DNA from: Pleurotus ostreatus/Saccharomyces cerevisiae fusant
Lineage: Eukaryota; Opisthokonta
DNA: 11,777 bases
Direction of reading: 5' to 3'
Assembly (NCBI GenBank): GCA_024196135.1
Contig: JAMQCK010001121.1
Coordinates: 1 to 11,777 of the forward strand
The position numbers and the translations under genes are program-made. Below are positions 1-7,162 of the stretch, one piece after another. The notes beneath the pieces are model-generated. The model ran no database searches and was not told the DNA's origin. It was given only the letters and a program-made list of their open reading frames with translations. Every line of letters starts with the position of its first letter. Position 1 is the stretch's first letter.

Positions 1-425
1 ATTAGTCCTCGTGCGACAATGCAGCGAAATCCGCGCGCGGCGCACCGGAGAGGCTATTCATGAGTGCGCGCGGCTGCCGGGGCCGGTGCTCGGGGACGAT
101 GTCGGGTGTTGTCGTGCTCGTCGTGCGCGACGGCGGCGGAGATCCTGCGAGCACTGCGCGGTGGTTGTCGGAGACAAGCAGCGATGCACGTATTCATGAT
201 CGTTGTGTGCCCGTAGCCGTGTTTCCAAATGCGGATCAATCCGAGGAGTGCTTCGTGCCTTACGTGTTTCCCACGCGTCTAAGTAGCCGGATCGGCCTCA
301 TTCCCCAGCTCGCGCAACAAGCGCCAGCCACTACCCACCGGCTCCTCAACGGCCCTCAAACAGTCTCAAAACAATACCAGAAGATTTGTACGCCCGGAAA
401 TGTTCATACTAGACCGCTACCACAG
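1..425. other. 3' flank of the NDUFAF6-like gene, no gene recognised
   Basis: This is the downstream side of the minus-strand NDUFAF6-like gene. Open frames exist on both strands but they are compositionally ordinary, none resembles a family I know, and the longest one runs into exon 5 of the neighbouring gene in antisense. The left 200 bases are G/C-rich and could be the edge of another gene outside the window. I cannot support a gene here. Confidence 0.4.
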
Positions 426-1709
426 CTAAAACATCCTCTTATAGTACCCTCTCCAGACGTGCCACGGCAGCTTCCAGTCTCTCAGCTGGAGCTTCGGCTC
501 AAACGCATTAAAGTTCGCCTTTTCTAATCGTTGCAAGTAGTTCGCGACGGGAACCTGTACGTGTAGTGATCAGTCTCAAACGAAGAGCGCCTTGTCAGGA
601 AACAATACGTACTCCAGTCAGGAATGCTGGCATCGCAATTTGTGGCACGCGACCATCTCCCCGCGGCTCTTGTTCAAGAGTCGTACGCGCAGTGATCAGG
701 TGGTCGTTGGCGAGCGTGGCGAACTCGTACACCGCGTCCTCGATACCCTTCGCATTAGGGCCTTCCCTGAATACTTCCTCCTGACGGACGCCATGCTTCG
801 CGGTGATCTCGGCAGGTATCACCATCCTCCCGTGTTTTGCGTGGAAGGGAAGAGCGCGAAGAAGGATAGCCAGGGTTTGCGCTACCCCGAGGTGCGACGC
901 CGCATGTGATAGGGTATTGTCGGAGGAGAGGGACAGTAGCGCGAGTTGCAGGTAGAGCAGGGCAGAGGACGTTGACTCTGCGTGCGCTACGAGGCTCTCG
1001 GACGTCATATGTGTAGGGGTCATCAATTCGTTGTCCTAGTGTAGGCGTTAGCTCTAGAGGCTATGCAGCGACAGCATAACGCACCCTTGCGTCAATGACA
1101 CGCTTGAGGTAGTAGGCAGGCAAGTAGTGCTCCTGCATCGCTGTTGCCAACGCCAACGCAACCGGATGATGGGGCGCATTACCCTGCAACACCCCGTCAG
1201 CGCGTCAAACCATACTTCTCGCCAGTCCACGCACCGCCTGAATTCCTTTAATCGCATCCCTCCAGAACTGCATGCGTATCCTCCCAATCGTCACATCGCT
1301 CACATTATCCTGCACCGTCGCCAGCTCGACCTGCATTCACTCCCAATTAGCCCACCTTCGCGTCACACCAGGACCCTGCGGTCAGACGCACTGCGAACGC
1401 CTTGAGCGCGTAGTACCCACCTTGCCGTTCTTGCGGGAAGAACTGGCCAATGAGGTAGGACTCGTAGTCTTGCTTCCGCACGAGGTCGCGGCAGTAGGCG
1501 TCGGGGTTGGACACACCTATGGGGGAGGGGGAGGAGGAAGCTGAGGAGGACGCGAGCCGGGCGTATATGGAGGGTATGCGACAGGAGGTTGGTTTGAGGG
1601 AAGCTAGGCCGGAGGCTACTGTCCTCTGGGCTACATTTCTGACTATCATGGCCGTCGAGGCGGGCGGCGTCGAACGAGTGGGGGTTCGGAGCAAGTCTGT
1701 CTGCCGCAC
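426..1709 (-). CDS. NDUFAF6: NDUFAF6-like mitochondrial complex I assembly factor (squalene/phytoene synthase fold), five exons
   Basis: Spliced by eye: exons 1709-1392, 1330-1235, 1183-1085, 1035-613 and 554-426 give 354 residues. All four introns are GT-AG, 49-61 nt and phase 0; each removal restores family sequence. NDUFAF6 proteins act in the mitochondrial matrix in assembly of respiratory complex I (in human cells linked to ND1). Seen here: an Arg/Ser-rich, acid-poor N-terminus of about 60 residues fitting a mitochondrial presequence; DLVRKQDYESYL at about 76-87; RMQFWRDAIKGI at about 125-136; HHPVALAL at about 143-150; ASHLGVAQTLAILLRALPFH at 217-236; and the family tail RDWKLPWHVWRGYY near the C-terminus. 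The second Asp-rich motif of true phytoene/squalene synthases is replaced by LRALPFHAKHGR, so the protein is probably not a prenyl synthase. The length fits the family. Start choice is open: Met1 (1709) or Met21 (1649), the latter also heading a plausible presequence. It is divergent from the SDHAF1-like gene. Confidence 0.92.
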
Positions 1710-1840
1710 CTATGAGACGCGCGCGATCGGTCAAGCGCGCGTCATTTGGCCCGCCACGCGGCCGAAATAAGCCGGCCCGGCTACCCCGCACTTACGCTTG
1801 CGCTCGACGACCATCTCCTCGAAGACGACTGTCCCCACTT

Positions 1841-1859
1841 TGTAGATCAATTATCTACA
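1841..1859. repeat. 19-bp palindrome, TGTAGAT-caatt-ATCTACA
   Basis: Two perfect 7-bp arms (1841-1847 and 1853-1859) flank a 5-nt centre. It lies 13 bp before the TATA box in the shared promoter. The symmetry and spacing suit a dimeric transcription factor site. No known fungal consensus was matched with certainty. Confidence 0.5.
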
Positions 1860-1871
1860 CTGAGGCTCAGG

Positions 1872-1878
1872 TATATAT
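1872..1878 (+). promoter_or_regulatory. TATA box (TATATAT) for the SDHAF1-like gene
   Basis: TATATAT lies 52 bp before the chosen start codon at 1930. A transcription start about 30 bp downstream would fall near 1900-1910, giving a very short leader. That leader would also contain an out-of-frame ATG at 1920. Confidence 0.5.
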
Positions 1879-1929
1879 CCAACTCTATCTACCGAGATTG
1901 GGACCAGACCTTGTATTTCATGCAGCGGA

Positions 1930-2339
1930 ATGCCTCCATTATCTGGGCTTCAACGAGATGTCTTCGCCATGTACCGCCGGTAAGCCTTCACGCCTCTCCG
2001 TCTTATGTCAAGCTCAACTTACTCTGCTTCTCACTGTACCATAATGAATGACTCTGTAATTTTCTCACTGATACAATTTCCAGTGCCCTCCGCATGGCCG
2101 CGCGTAAGGACCCCGCCAAACGCGCCGACTGGACGACCTTCATACGCTACACCTTCCGCACACGAGCTACCTCAGTAGGCCCACGAGATATAGGTGCCAT
2201 TGAGTACCTATTGCGGCAAGGGCGGAAGCAACTGGAGCTGTACGAGAGCCCAAGTGTGCGTGACTGTTCGGTCACGTCGGAGATGCACGCTTGGGAAGAG
2301 GGCAGAAGACGACGGAGAGAAGAGGAAGGGGAGAGGTGA
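1930..2339 (+). CDS. SDHAF1: SDHAF1-like (yeast Sdh6-type) LYR-motif complex II assembly factor, two exons
   Basis: Exons 1930-1979 and 2084-2339 are joined across a 104-nt GTAAGC...CAG intron and encode 101 residues. The family (Complex1_LYR) helps deliver Fe-S clusters to, and mature, the iron-sulfur subunit of succinate dehydrogenase in the mitochondrion. Seen here: SGLQRDVFAMYRRALRM at residues 5-21, with an MYR version of the LYR tripeptide (14-16); the conserved Phe block WTTFIRYTFR at 33-42; and the typical tail half IEYLLRQGRKQLELY at 56-70, then PSVRDCSV. The length matches the family. The splice falls inside the Arg codon of YRR, so the LYR motif is complete only after splicing. The C-terminus ends in an unusual charged Arg/Glu tail (88-101). 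An out-of-frame ATG sits 10 nt upstream, in poor context (T at -3), against G at -3 for the chosen start. Confidence 0.92.
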
Positions 2340-2989
2340 TGGTGAGAGAGATATGGATATGGTGTAGCTGCGTCTGTCTTCGTCCCTTCTACTCTTCGGT
2401 GTACGTGCAGTACGTCGGTTCGGCAAATTCCGAGGCAGTTCTAATCCGCTCCTCCAGTTAGACCCAATCTATTTTACAGGCGCCCGTCTATCAACGTCGC
2501 TGTCTCTCACACTTCCGTATGGGATCACGGTCTCTCCTACCCTCTGGCACTGGTATGATGCCTGCATCTGTGAACGCGACTCAGCGCAGACAAAAGGTCA
2601 CCGACTCACAATAGACGCGTCGGACCGGCCTGTTGTACTTCGTCCTCTCGCCACTCATGCGAAAACAGTAAACCAAGCGACGCTTTGTGGCCAGTACTCA
2701 CGCACTCCCATACATCTACCGCGGAGATGGGTGCCGAACGCCCTCCTCATCACCTTTAACGCGCCCTCACGAACCTTGACGGTCTTCATAGGCTGGCGGC
2801 TGCGACGACACTCTTCGAAGTCCGAATTTATATTTGATTTTTCTTTAGACGATCACTTCAGACGACGACGGCCTGGTGCCTTCCACTTACTCTACCTCTA
2901 CTCAAGTGAGTTCGAATAGTAATTTGTGGCCCGACCTCAACGCTGACATCCAGATAGCTACTATACCCTACGCCACCCCATAATCCCAG
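2340..2989. promoter_or_regulatory. Intergenic region with the upstream sequence of proline-rich gene copy 1
   Basis: The first 245 bases after the SDHAF1-like stop show no gene and no similarity to the second unit. From 2586 onward the sequence is homologous to the region before the second proline-rich gene: 2586-2613 matches 6741-6769, 2775-2811 matches 6949-6985, and about 2861-2989 matches 7034-7162. The last block is the likely leader; an in-frame TAA at 2981-2983 rules out an unspliced upstream extension. An A/T-rich patch at 2825-2845 is a weak TATA candidate. Confidence 0.55.
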
Positions 2990-4498
2990 ATGTACCCTGC
3001 ATACTACTCTCAGTGGCCCGACGCGTGGAGGCGCAACCCGCACGTCCACTACGCATCGGATGTTCGCCCCGAGGGCAAGTACACGACGAAACTGCCCTTC
3101 CATCAACTCAACTACAACGGCACGGAGCAGGCTCAGCACGATCCCCCGACGCCGAACCCGCTCCACACGCCGAGGCATACGCGACAGATGTTGCCTGTGC
3201 GACCCGCGCTGCGCCATCTTGCGCCGCCGCCAGTCATTCCGCGCAGACCAGTACCGCTTCCTACCGCGACACCAGCGCCTCCCGCATACGCGTATGCGAC
3301 GCCTCACGTTCATCAGCATGCGCCGCCCGCCAGCGCTCCTCAACAGGCTGCATCGCACCCTTCGCAGCCGCTTGCTCCAAATGCGCAAAGCGTCCCCCTC
3401 GCAAACCCGCCGCCCGCGCGACCGGTGCTCGGCACGATGCCCATATGGAGCCGGAGTAGGAACAGGTGGGAAGGCGATTTTGCTTATGAGGCGCAGGCAC
3501 CATCTGTGCCGGCCCCGTCTTCCACGCCAGCTGTGACGCAGAGTGCAGTTCCGCCAGCAGCAACCCAGACTACGAGGCCTCCACCCACTTACCAGCAGCC
3601 GGCGCAGTCCGTCCAGTATCAAGCCCCTACCTCTGCCCAGCCTGACCCTCGCTCGATCTCTACTGTGCCCCAAGCAGCGGTTGCGCTGCCTTCAGGTGTG
3701 CAAGCACTCGCCCATCCGCCCTCCACGAGCGCCGAATCACCCCGAGGGACGGCCGGGGCGGCAGGAGCTTCTGAGTCGAATCGTCTCCTCCAGCGGGCCG
3801 TCGATGATCAGTCCGGGCACGGTGGTGGCCCCGTTCTGCGCCTCTCCGGTCTCGTATCGACTAGGGAAAACTCACGACCAGACGCAAGCCAAGTGGTCGT
3901 GAACGAAAAGACGTCCTTCAGGCATCGGGATGGCATTTGTACTCTTACTGTCCTGTCTCCTTGGGAGGCTGCGCGCTCGCTGAAGGTGACCACGCCCATC
4001 ACTCTGAACGACTTGCGCATCATCTTGCGTCGAGCTCCGAACCTGGAGACCGCCCAGTTTGCTTGCATTGTACCGGATTCCGGGACGAATCGAGATCGGC
4101 AAGCGATACATGCAGACAACCTCAAGTCGTTGGTCATCGGCGAGGTTCAAACTTCCATCAGAGGTGTTCTGAACAACCTCACGGCCGACGAATTGAAGTC
4201 GCTGCATGTTTCGTACGTATGGCACATCATCTTTGGCAGGATGAACAGGGCTTCTGCAGATTCCTACGTACTGTCAACAAGCACGAGCCCGGTGGGATTG
4301 CTTCTATCATGTCCAACGATTCGTGGTATCATGACCATCGAGCGGAGCATCTACGGGTTACCTTGGAATCGGCCACGACTTCGAACTGGACAATCTCAGT
4401 GCAATGGATGTATGTGTATCCTTCGTATAGATGGCAGCGCCGCACTCGGTCGGACGTGCCGATCCTCAGGCTGCGCCTATGGTTGGATAAACTTATGA
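2990..4498 (+). CDS. Proline-rich protein with F-box-type leucine-rich C-terminal module, copy 1 (frame-disrupted)
   Basis: An open frame of 502 residues with no evident intron. I do not recognise the family. Residues 1-80 hold conserved NPHVHYASDVRPEGKYTTKLPFH and PTPNPLHTPRHTRQMLP-type blocks, nearly identical to copy 2. Residues 80-300 are rich in Pro, Ala, Gln and Ser and probably disordered. Residues 317-409 form a module with LSPWEA, NDLRIILRRAPNLETAQFA and SIRGVLNNL, resembling the distal leucine-rich part of basidiomycete F-box proteins, but no F-box is present. At codon 410 (4217-4219) homology to copy 2 jumps to the other frame, where it continues from 4219 and reads on to a TAA at 4552-4554. 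The frame A tail (410-502) is unrelated to copy 2. Either this is a frameshifted, possibly decaying copy, or a small intron (4213-4259, gtacgt...tgcag) rejoins the frames. It is convergent with the F-box gene at 4551-6364. Confidence 0.6.
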   Translation: MYPAYYSQWPDAWRRNPHVHYASDVRPEGKYTTKLPFHQLNYNGTEQAQHDPPTPNPLHTPRHTRQMLPVRPALRHLAPPPVIPRRPVPLPTATPAPPAYAYATPHVHQHAPPASAPQQAASHPSQPLAPNAQSVPLANPPPARPVLGTMPIWSRSRNRWEGDFAYEAQAPSVPAPSSTPAVTQSAVPPAATQTTRPPPTYQQPAQSVQYQAPTSAQPDPRSISTVPQAAVALPSGVQALAHPPSTSAESPRGTAGAAGASESNRLLQRAVDDQSGHGGGPVLRLSGLVSTRENSRPDASQVVVNEKTSFRHRDGICTLTVLSPWEAARSLKVTTPITLNDLRIILRRAPNLETAQFACIVPDSGTNRDRQAIHADNLKSLVIGEVQTSIRGVLNNLTADELKSLHVSYVWHIIFGRMNRASADSYVLSTSTSPVGLLLSCPTIRGIMTIERSIYGLPWNRPRLRTGQSQCNGCMCILRIDGSAALGRTCRSSGCAYGWINL

Positions 4499-4550
4499 TA
4501 TCGTGGTCGACAATAATATTCCCTTACGAGCATGCTTGTCAAATACTAGA

Positions 4551-4554
4551 CTAA
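4551..4554. other. Overlapping convergent stop codons (CTAA)
   Basis: The four bases CTAA give TAG for the minus-strand F-box gene (4553-4551). On the plus strand they give TAA (4552-4554), the end of the shifted frame of the proline-rich gene. Confidence 0.6.
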
Positions 4555-6364
4555 GCGTAGGTGCTGTAGGAACCCCTGACGAACATGCCACATTTCTCTA
4601 GTCCTCGGAAGTTTGCTGTATCCCGAGGGTGAAGGTTTCGCTGGTCTCGACTGAAGGTGATATCGGCGTGTTGGAGAGGGTACCCATACGAGCGGCGCGA
4701 CTGTATCATATCGGCGATGGTGCCGTCGGTAGTCGTACATCTCCCAATGGCCAGCGTCGTCAGGTGAGGCGCCAGAGGCGCACCATGCCCCGGATGCAGG
4801 CGAGCGAAGAACTCATCCCGAATGCAGGGCCCATAGACACTCAGTGACTTGATCATGGACATCTGAGGCAACTCCAGGAGAGCGACGAGCTCCTTTCCAG
4901 TCACGTTTTCCGCGCGCGATACCTTGAAGGAATCGAGCCCGGGGGATACGTGGGCGATGAACTGTTGTAATGATTGAGTTTCAGCGCATGGCCATACGGT
5001 GATGTCGTTGGTATCGGATCTGAGCGAAAGCGTACGAAGGGACGGGAGTTGGAGATTACTGAGGACGACGTCGAGCGGCTCATTCCCGTATATGGTCAGA
5101 ATGGCCACTCTGGTCTGGCGGACCAGAGCTCGACTGACTGCAGTCGGCGGATGATCGCAGGCCAAACGCACGCGCACATCGGTGAGGCGCTGTCCGTCCT
5201 CTATGACAGAGAGAAAGGCACTGTGGGTCAATACACAGTCGTCGACATGTGCAGAGACGAGTTGTGACCAAGGTACCCCTATCGGCGGCCGCGGAAGACA
5301 GACATCGTGAAAGCTCGCCCAGGTAAACTGAGTGATACTGGGCAAGTTGGTGTACAGCCGCGAAAGCATCTGTGTCGTCTCCCCGCCTTCCAGAAACCGC
5401 ACGACAAGATTCTTTAATGCAGCTGCGGCAGCCGGCGGGATCGACGAGAGTCGCAAGGTCGACGCTTGTCCAATGATAAGTTCAAGGACGCGTACTTCGG
5501 AGATGCGAGAGATAAGAAGATCCAAAGCGCAGTAGCAGCGGTCTGCCGCTGGCGCAAATGTAAGGCCTTGACCACAGACCACGACGTCCCAGTGGCGAAA
5601 GATCACGTCGGAGGCCTCAACATCAGAGAAGTTGACGACCAACCCCGTGCCTCGAGCCCTGTCCATATACGTTTTTGCCAGCCGCAAGCGACGATGAATA
5701 TGCCTGCTCTGACAGCCAGTCAAGCAGAGTCGTTGCCATAAGCTCGGGAGGCTGATGGCGATGTCTCTCCAGTACCGGCAGACGTGGCTGAGTATCAACG
5801 GTGCGGCACGGTTGTGAGGTCTCGCATCGCATAACTGTACCGGCAGAGTCTCGAGGAAGATGTGCGATAACAGCTCGGGAGGAAGTTCGTTGATGTGAGT
5901 TACTGAGGCACGGACTGGATATTGAGGGCAGAAAGATGAGTTGTCGTACCCAGGACCAGACGGATATGGCGTACCGGGAGATGTATAGCCTGTATAGACA
6001 GAGCTTCTCGAATAGGGAGGACCCCACGTTCGAACATCCTGCGACGCAGGATACGTGGTCTGATAGGGCGCTTGCTGCCAACGAGTGCTTGAGTGTGACA
6101 AGCTATTCATCTGTTCCCGAAATTGCGAGCCATACGAAGCGGCGTGCGACGTCCTGTCGTAGGGCCCGATGTAGGAAGAGCCTGGCTGCGCAGAGTATGC
6201 ATTGAAGGGTGGATTCGGTTGCTGCGAGCAGACCTAAGATATAACAAAAAAAGGATGAGGGGAGTACGCACGTAGTATTCCTGCTGGTTTCCCGTCATCC
6301 TCAGATCCTGCGCCAGCGCTGGATAATAAGGTGCAGTTGGTGAACCATAACTATAGTATGACAT
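4551..6364 (-). CDS. F-box protein, copy 1 (two exons)
   Basis: Exon 1 is 6364-6272 (31 residues, Tyr/Pro-rich, MSYYSYGSPTAPYYPALAQD); the intron is 6271-6222 (50 nt); exon 2 is 6221-4551; total 587 residues. The F-box lies at about 140-200: INELPPELLSHIFLETLP, then LSHVCRYWRDIAISLPSLW. It would bind Skp1 and place the protein in an SCF ubiquitin ligase as substrate receptor; the substrate is unknown. Residues 1-135 are Pro/Ser/Tyr-rich and likely disordered. The rest is an irregular leucine-rich fold (LDLLISRISEVRVLEL, LQLPSLRTLSLRS, PHLTTLAIGRC). The start and splice were chosen because the second F-box gene has the same exon 1 layout, the same donor (gtgcgtactc) and the same junction to a (Q/Y)PNP(P/L) sequence. 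A nearer AG at 6234-6235 would add four residues but leave a 38-nt intron. It is about half identical to copy 2 by eye and has a different C-terminal 40 residues. Confidence 0.85.
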
Positions 6365-6580
6365 GCTCGCCACCGTCAAGGAGAAAGTTGATGTTGAGCC
6401 AGAGGCGCGGGGGTGATCCTTATGTATGGGAGAGCGACCATGACGTTGGATGTGCGATTTCCTTTGTGCACATACGGGGTTCGGGACAAGTTGGGATCTT
6501 CCTTGTTCTTCCTTCCAAAGACGGAACAAGGGCGAAGCACATGGCGCGTCACGCTTGCGTCACAGTTCAACCGTGATCCG
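6365..6580 (-). promoter_or_regulatory. Conserved upstream block of F-box gene copy 1
   Basis: This stretch aligns with the sequence before F-box copy 2 (10635-10858) over about 200 bp with scattered 1-2 nt indels, so it is conserved as DNA rather than as protein. It includes tccttatgtatg (6417-6428; CATACATAAGGA on the gene strand, a TATA-like element about 55-65 bp before the ATG), cgggacaagttgggat (6482-6497) and ggaacaagggcga (6523-6535). It is the likely core promoter plus leader. Confidence 0.55.
6501..6531. repeat. Inverted repeat CCTTGTTC ... GAACAAGG upstream of F-box copy 1
   Basis: Perfect 8-bp arms at 6501-6508 and 6524-6531 are separated by 15 nt. In the matching place before F-box copy 2 the right arm is kept and the left arm is shortened to TGTTC. 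It could be a protein-binding site or chance within a conserved block. Confidence 0.35.
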
Positions 6581-7162
6581 GCAATTACCGAGGCGCGAGG
6601 GAGCAGCCGGAGTGATCATTACTGATCGTCACCTTGGTGTGAACGCTCGCGTGTGCCATTGAGCTGGGGAGGAAATTTGATGCTACAGCTTGAAAAACTC
6701 AACGCTATATCACACTCGTCTCGGGCGAACGCGGTGCGTCGCAGACAAAAAGGGCACCGACTCACAATAACCTGAAGCGCATCCCTCGGGCCGGCGTGCT
6801 GTACTTTTCCCTCCCTGTTGTTTTCGCCTCTGACAAAAGAACAATAGTCCAAGATATGCTTTGTGGCAACTATTCAGTGCACAACATACATATGCCTAGC
6901 CATAGGTGCGAGACGCCCTCGCCACCATATTTCGCCCATTTCTATAAACTTGACGGCCTTCATACGCTGGCGGCTGCGACGACACCCTACGACCTCCTAA
7001 TTTCTGTTGAATCGCTTCTTTTACGACCAGTGTAGACGACGACGGCCTGGTGCCCTCTTTATACTCGACCTATACTCAAGCTAGTTCGACCAACAATTTG
7101 TGGCTCAACCTCAACGCTGACATCCAGACAGCTATCATACCTACGCCACCCCATAATCCCCG
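6581..7162. promoter_or_regulatory. Divergent intergenic region and upstream sequence of proline-rich gene copy 2
   Basis: No gene is seen. The stretch 6581-6740 is unique and separates the two duplicated units. From 6741 the sequence is homologous to the region before copy 1 (2586 onward). TATAAAC at 6943-6949 is a possible TATA box but is not conserved in copy 1, which has cgaacc there. The 130 bp before the ATG are closely similar to copy 1 and hold an in-frame TAA nine bases before the start. Confidence 0.5.

Larger units (their letters stand above)
1710..1929. promoter_or_regulatory. Shared divergent promoter of the NDUFAF6-like and SDHAF1-like genes
   Basis: Only 220 bp separate the two start codons (280 bp if NDUFAF6 starts at 1649). 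The half next to NDUFAF6 is G/C-rich with CpG-dense runs. The half next to SDHAF1 is A/T-richer and holds a 19-bp palindrome and a TATA element. Because it is the only upstream space for both genes, it must contain both core promoters. Shared regulation is inference. Confidence 0.7.
2586..6580. repeat. Duplicated unit A: proline-rich gene facing an F-box gene
   Basis: Unit A (2586-6580) and unit B (6741-about 10858) are in the same orientation and have the same order: upstream block, plus-strand proline-rich gene, minus-strand F-box gene, F-box upstream block. Similarity is high at the start of the proline-rich genes and moderate elsewhere, so the duplication is old and locally homogenised. 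Confidence 0.75.

Noticed and set aside
60..527. Plus-strand open frame of 155 residues at the left edge
   Set aside because: Overlaps exon 5 of the NDUFAF6-like gene in antisense, has no recognisable motif, and looks like random translation.
1054..1287. Minus-strand open frame of 77 residues within the NDUFAF6-like gene
   Set aside because: It crosses two introns in the wrong frame; the spliced frame gives family sequence such as RMQFWRDAIKGI and HHPVALAL.
1746..2051. Plus-strand open frame across the promoter and first exon of the SDHAF1-like gene
   Set aside because: Wrong frame for the LYR protein; it reads through the promoter and into the intron. The spliced model from 1930 explains the region with clear family motifs.
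2858..3673. Minus-strand open frame of 271 residues, very rich in Arg
   Set aside because: It is the antisense shadow of the proline-rich gene. G/C-rich codons read backwards give Arg/Gly/Trp-rich sequence. The matching antisense frame in copy 2 has a different length and end.
6107..6529. Extension of F-box copy 1 upstream in frame to a methionine at 6529
   Set aside because: The frame upstream of 6364 is not conserved in copy 2, where indels move it out of frame with the start. Both copies share the MS(Y/H)-type start and the exon 1 splice site.
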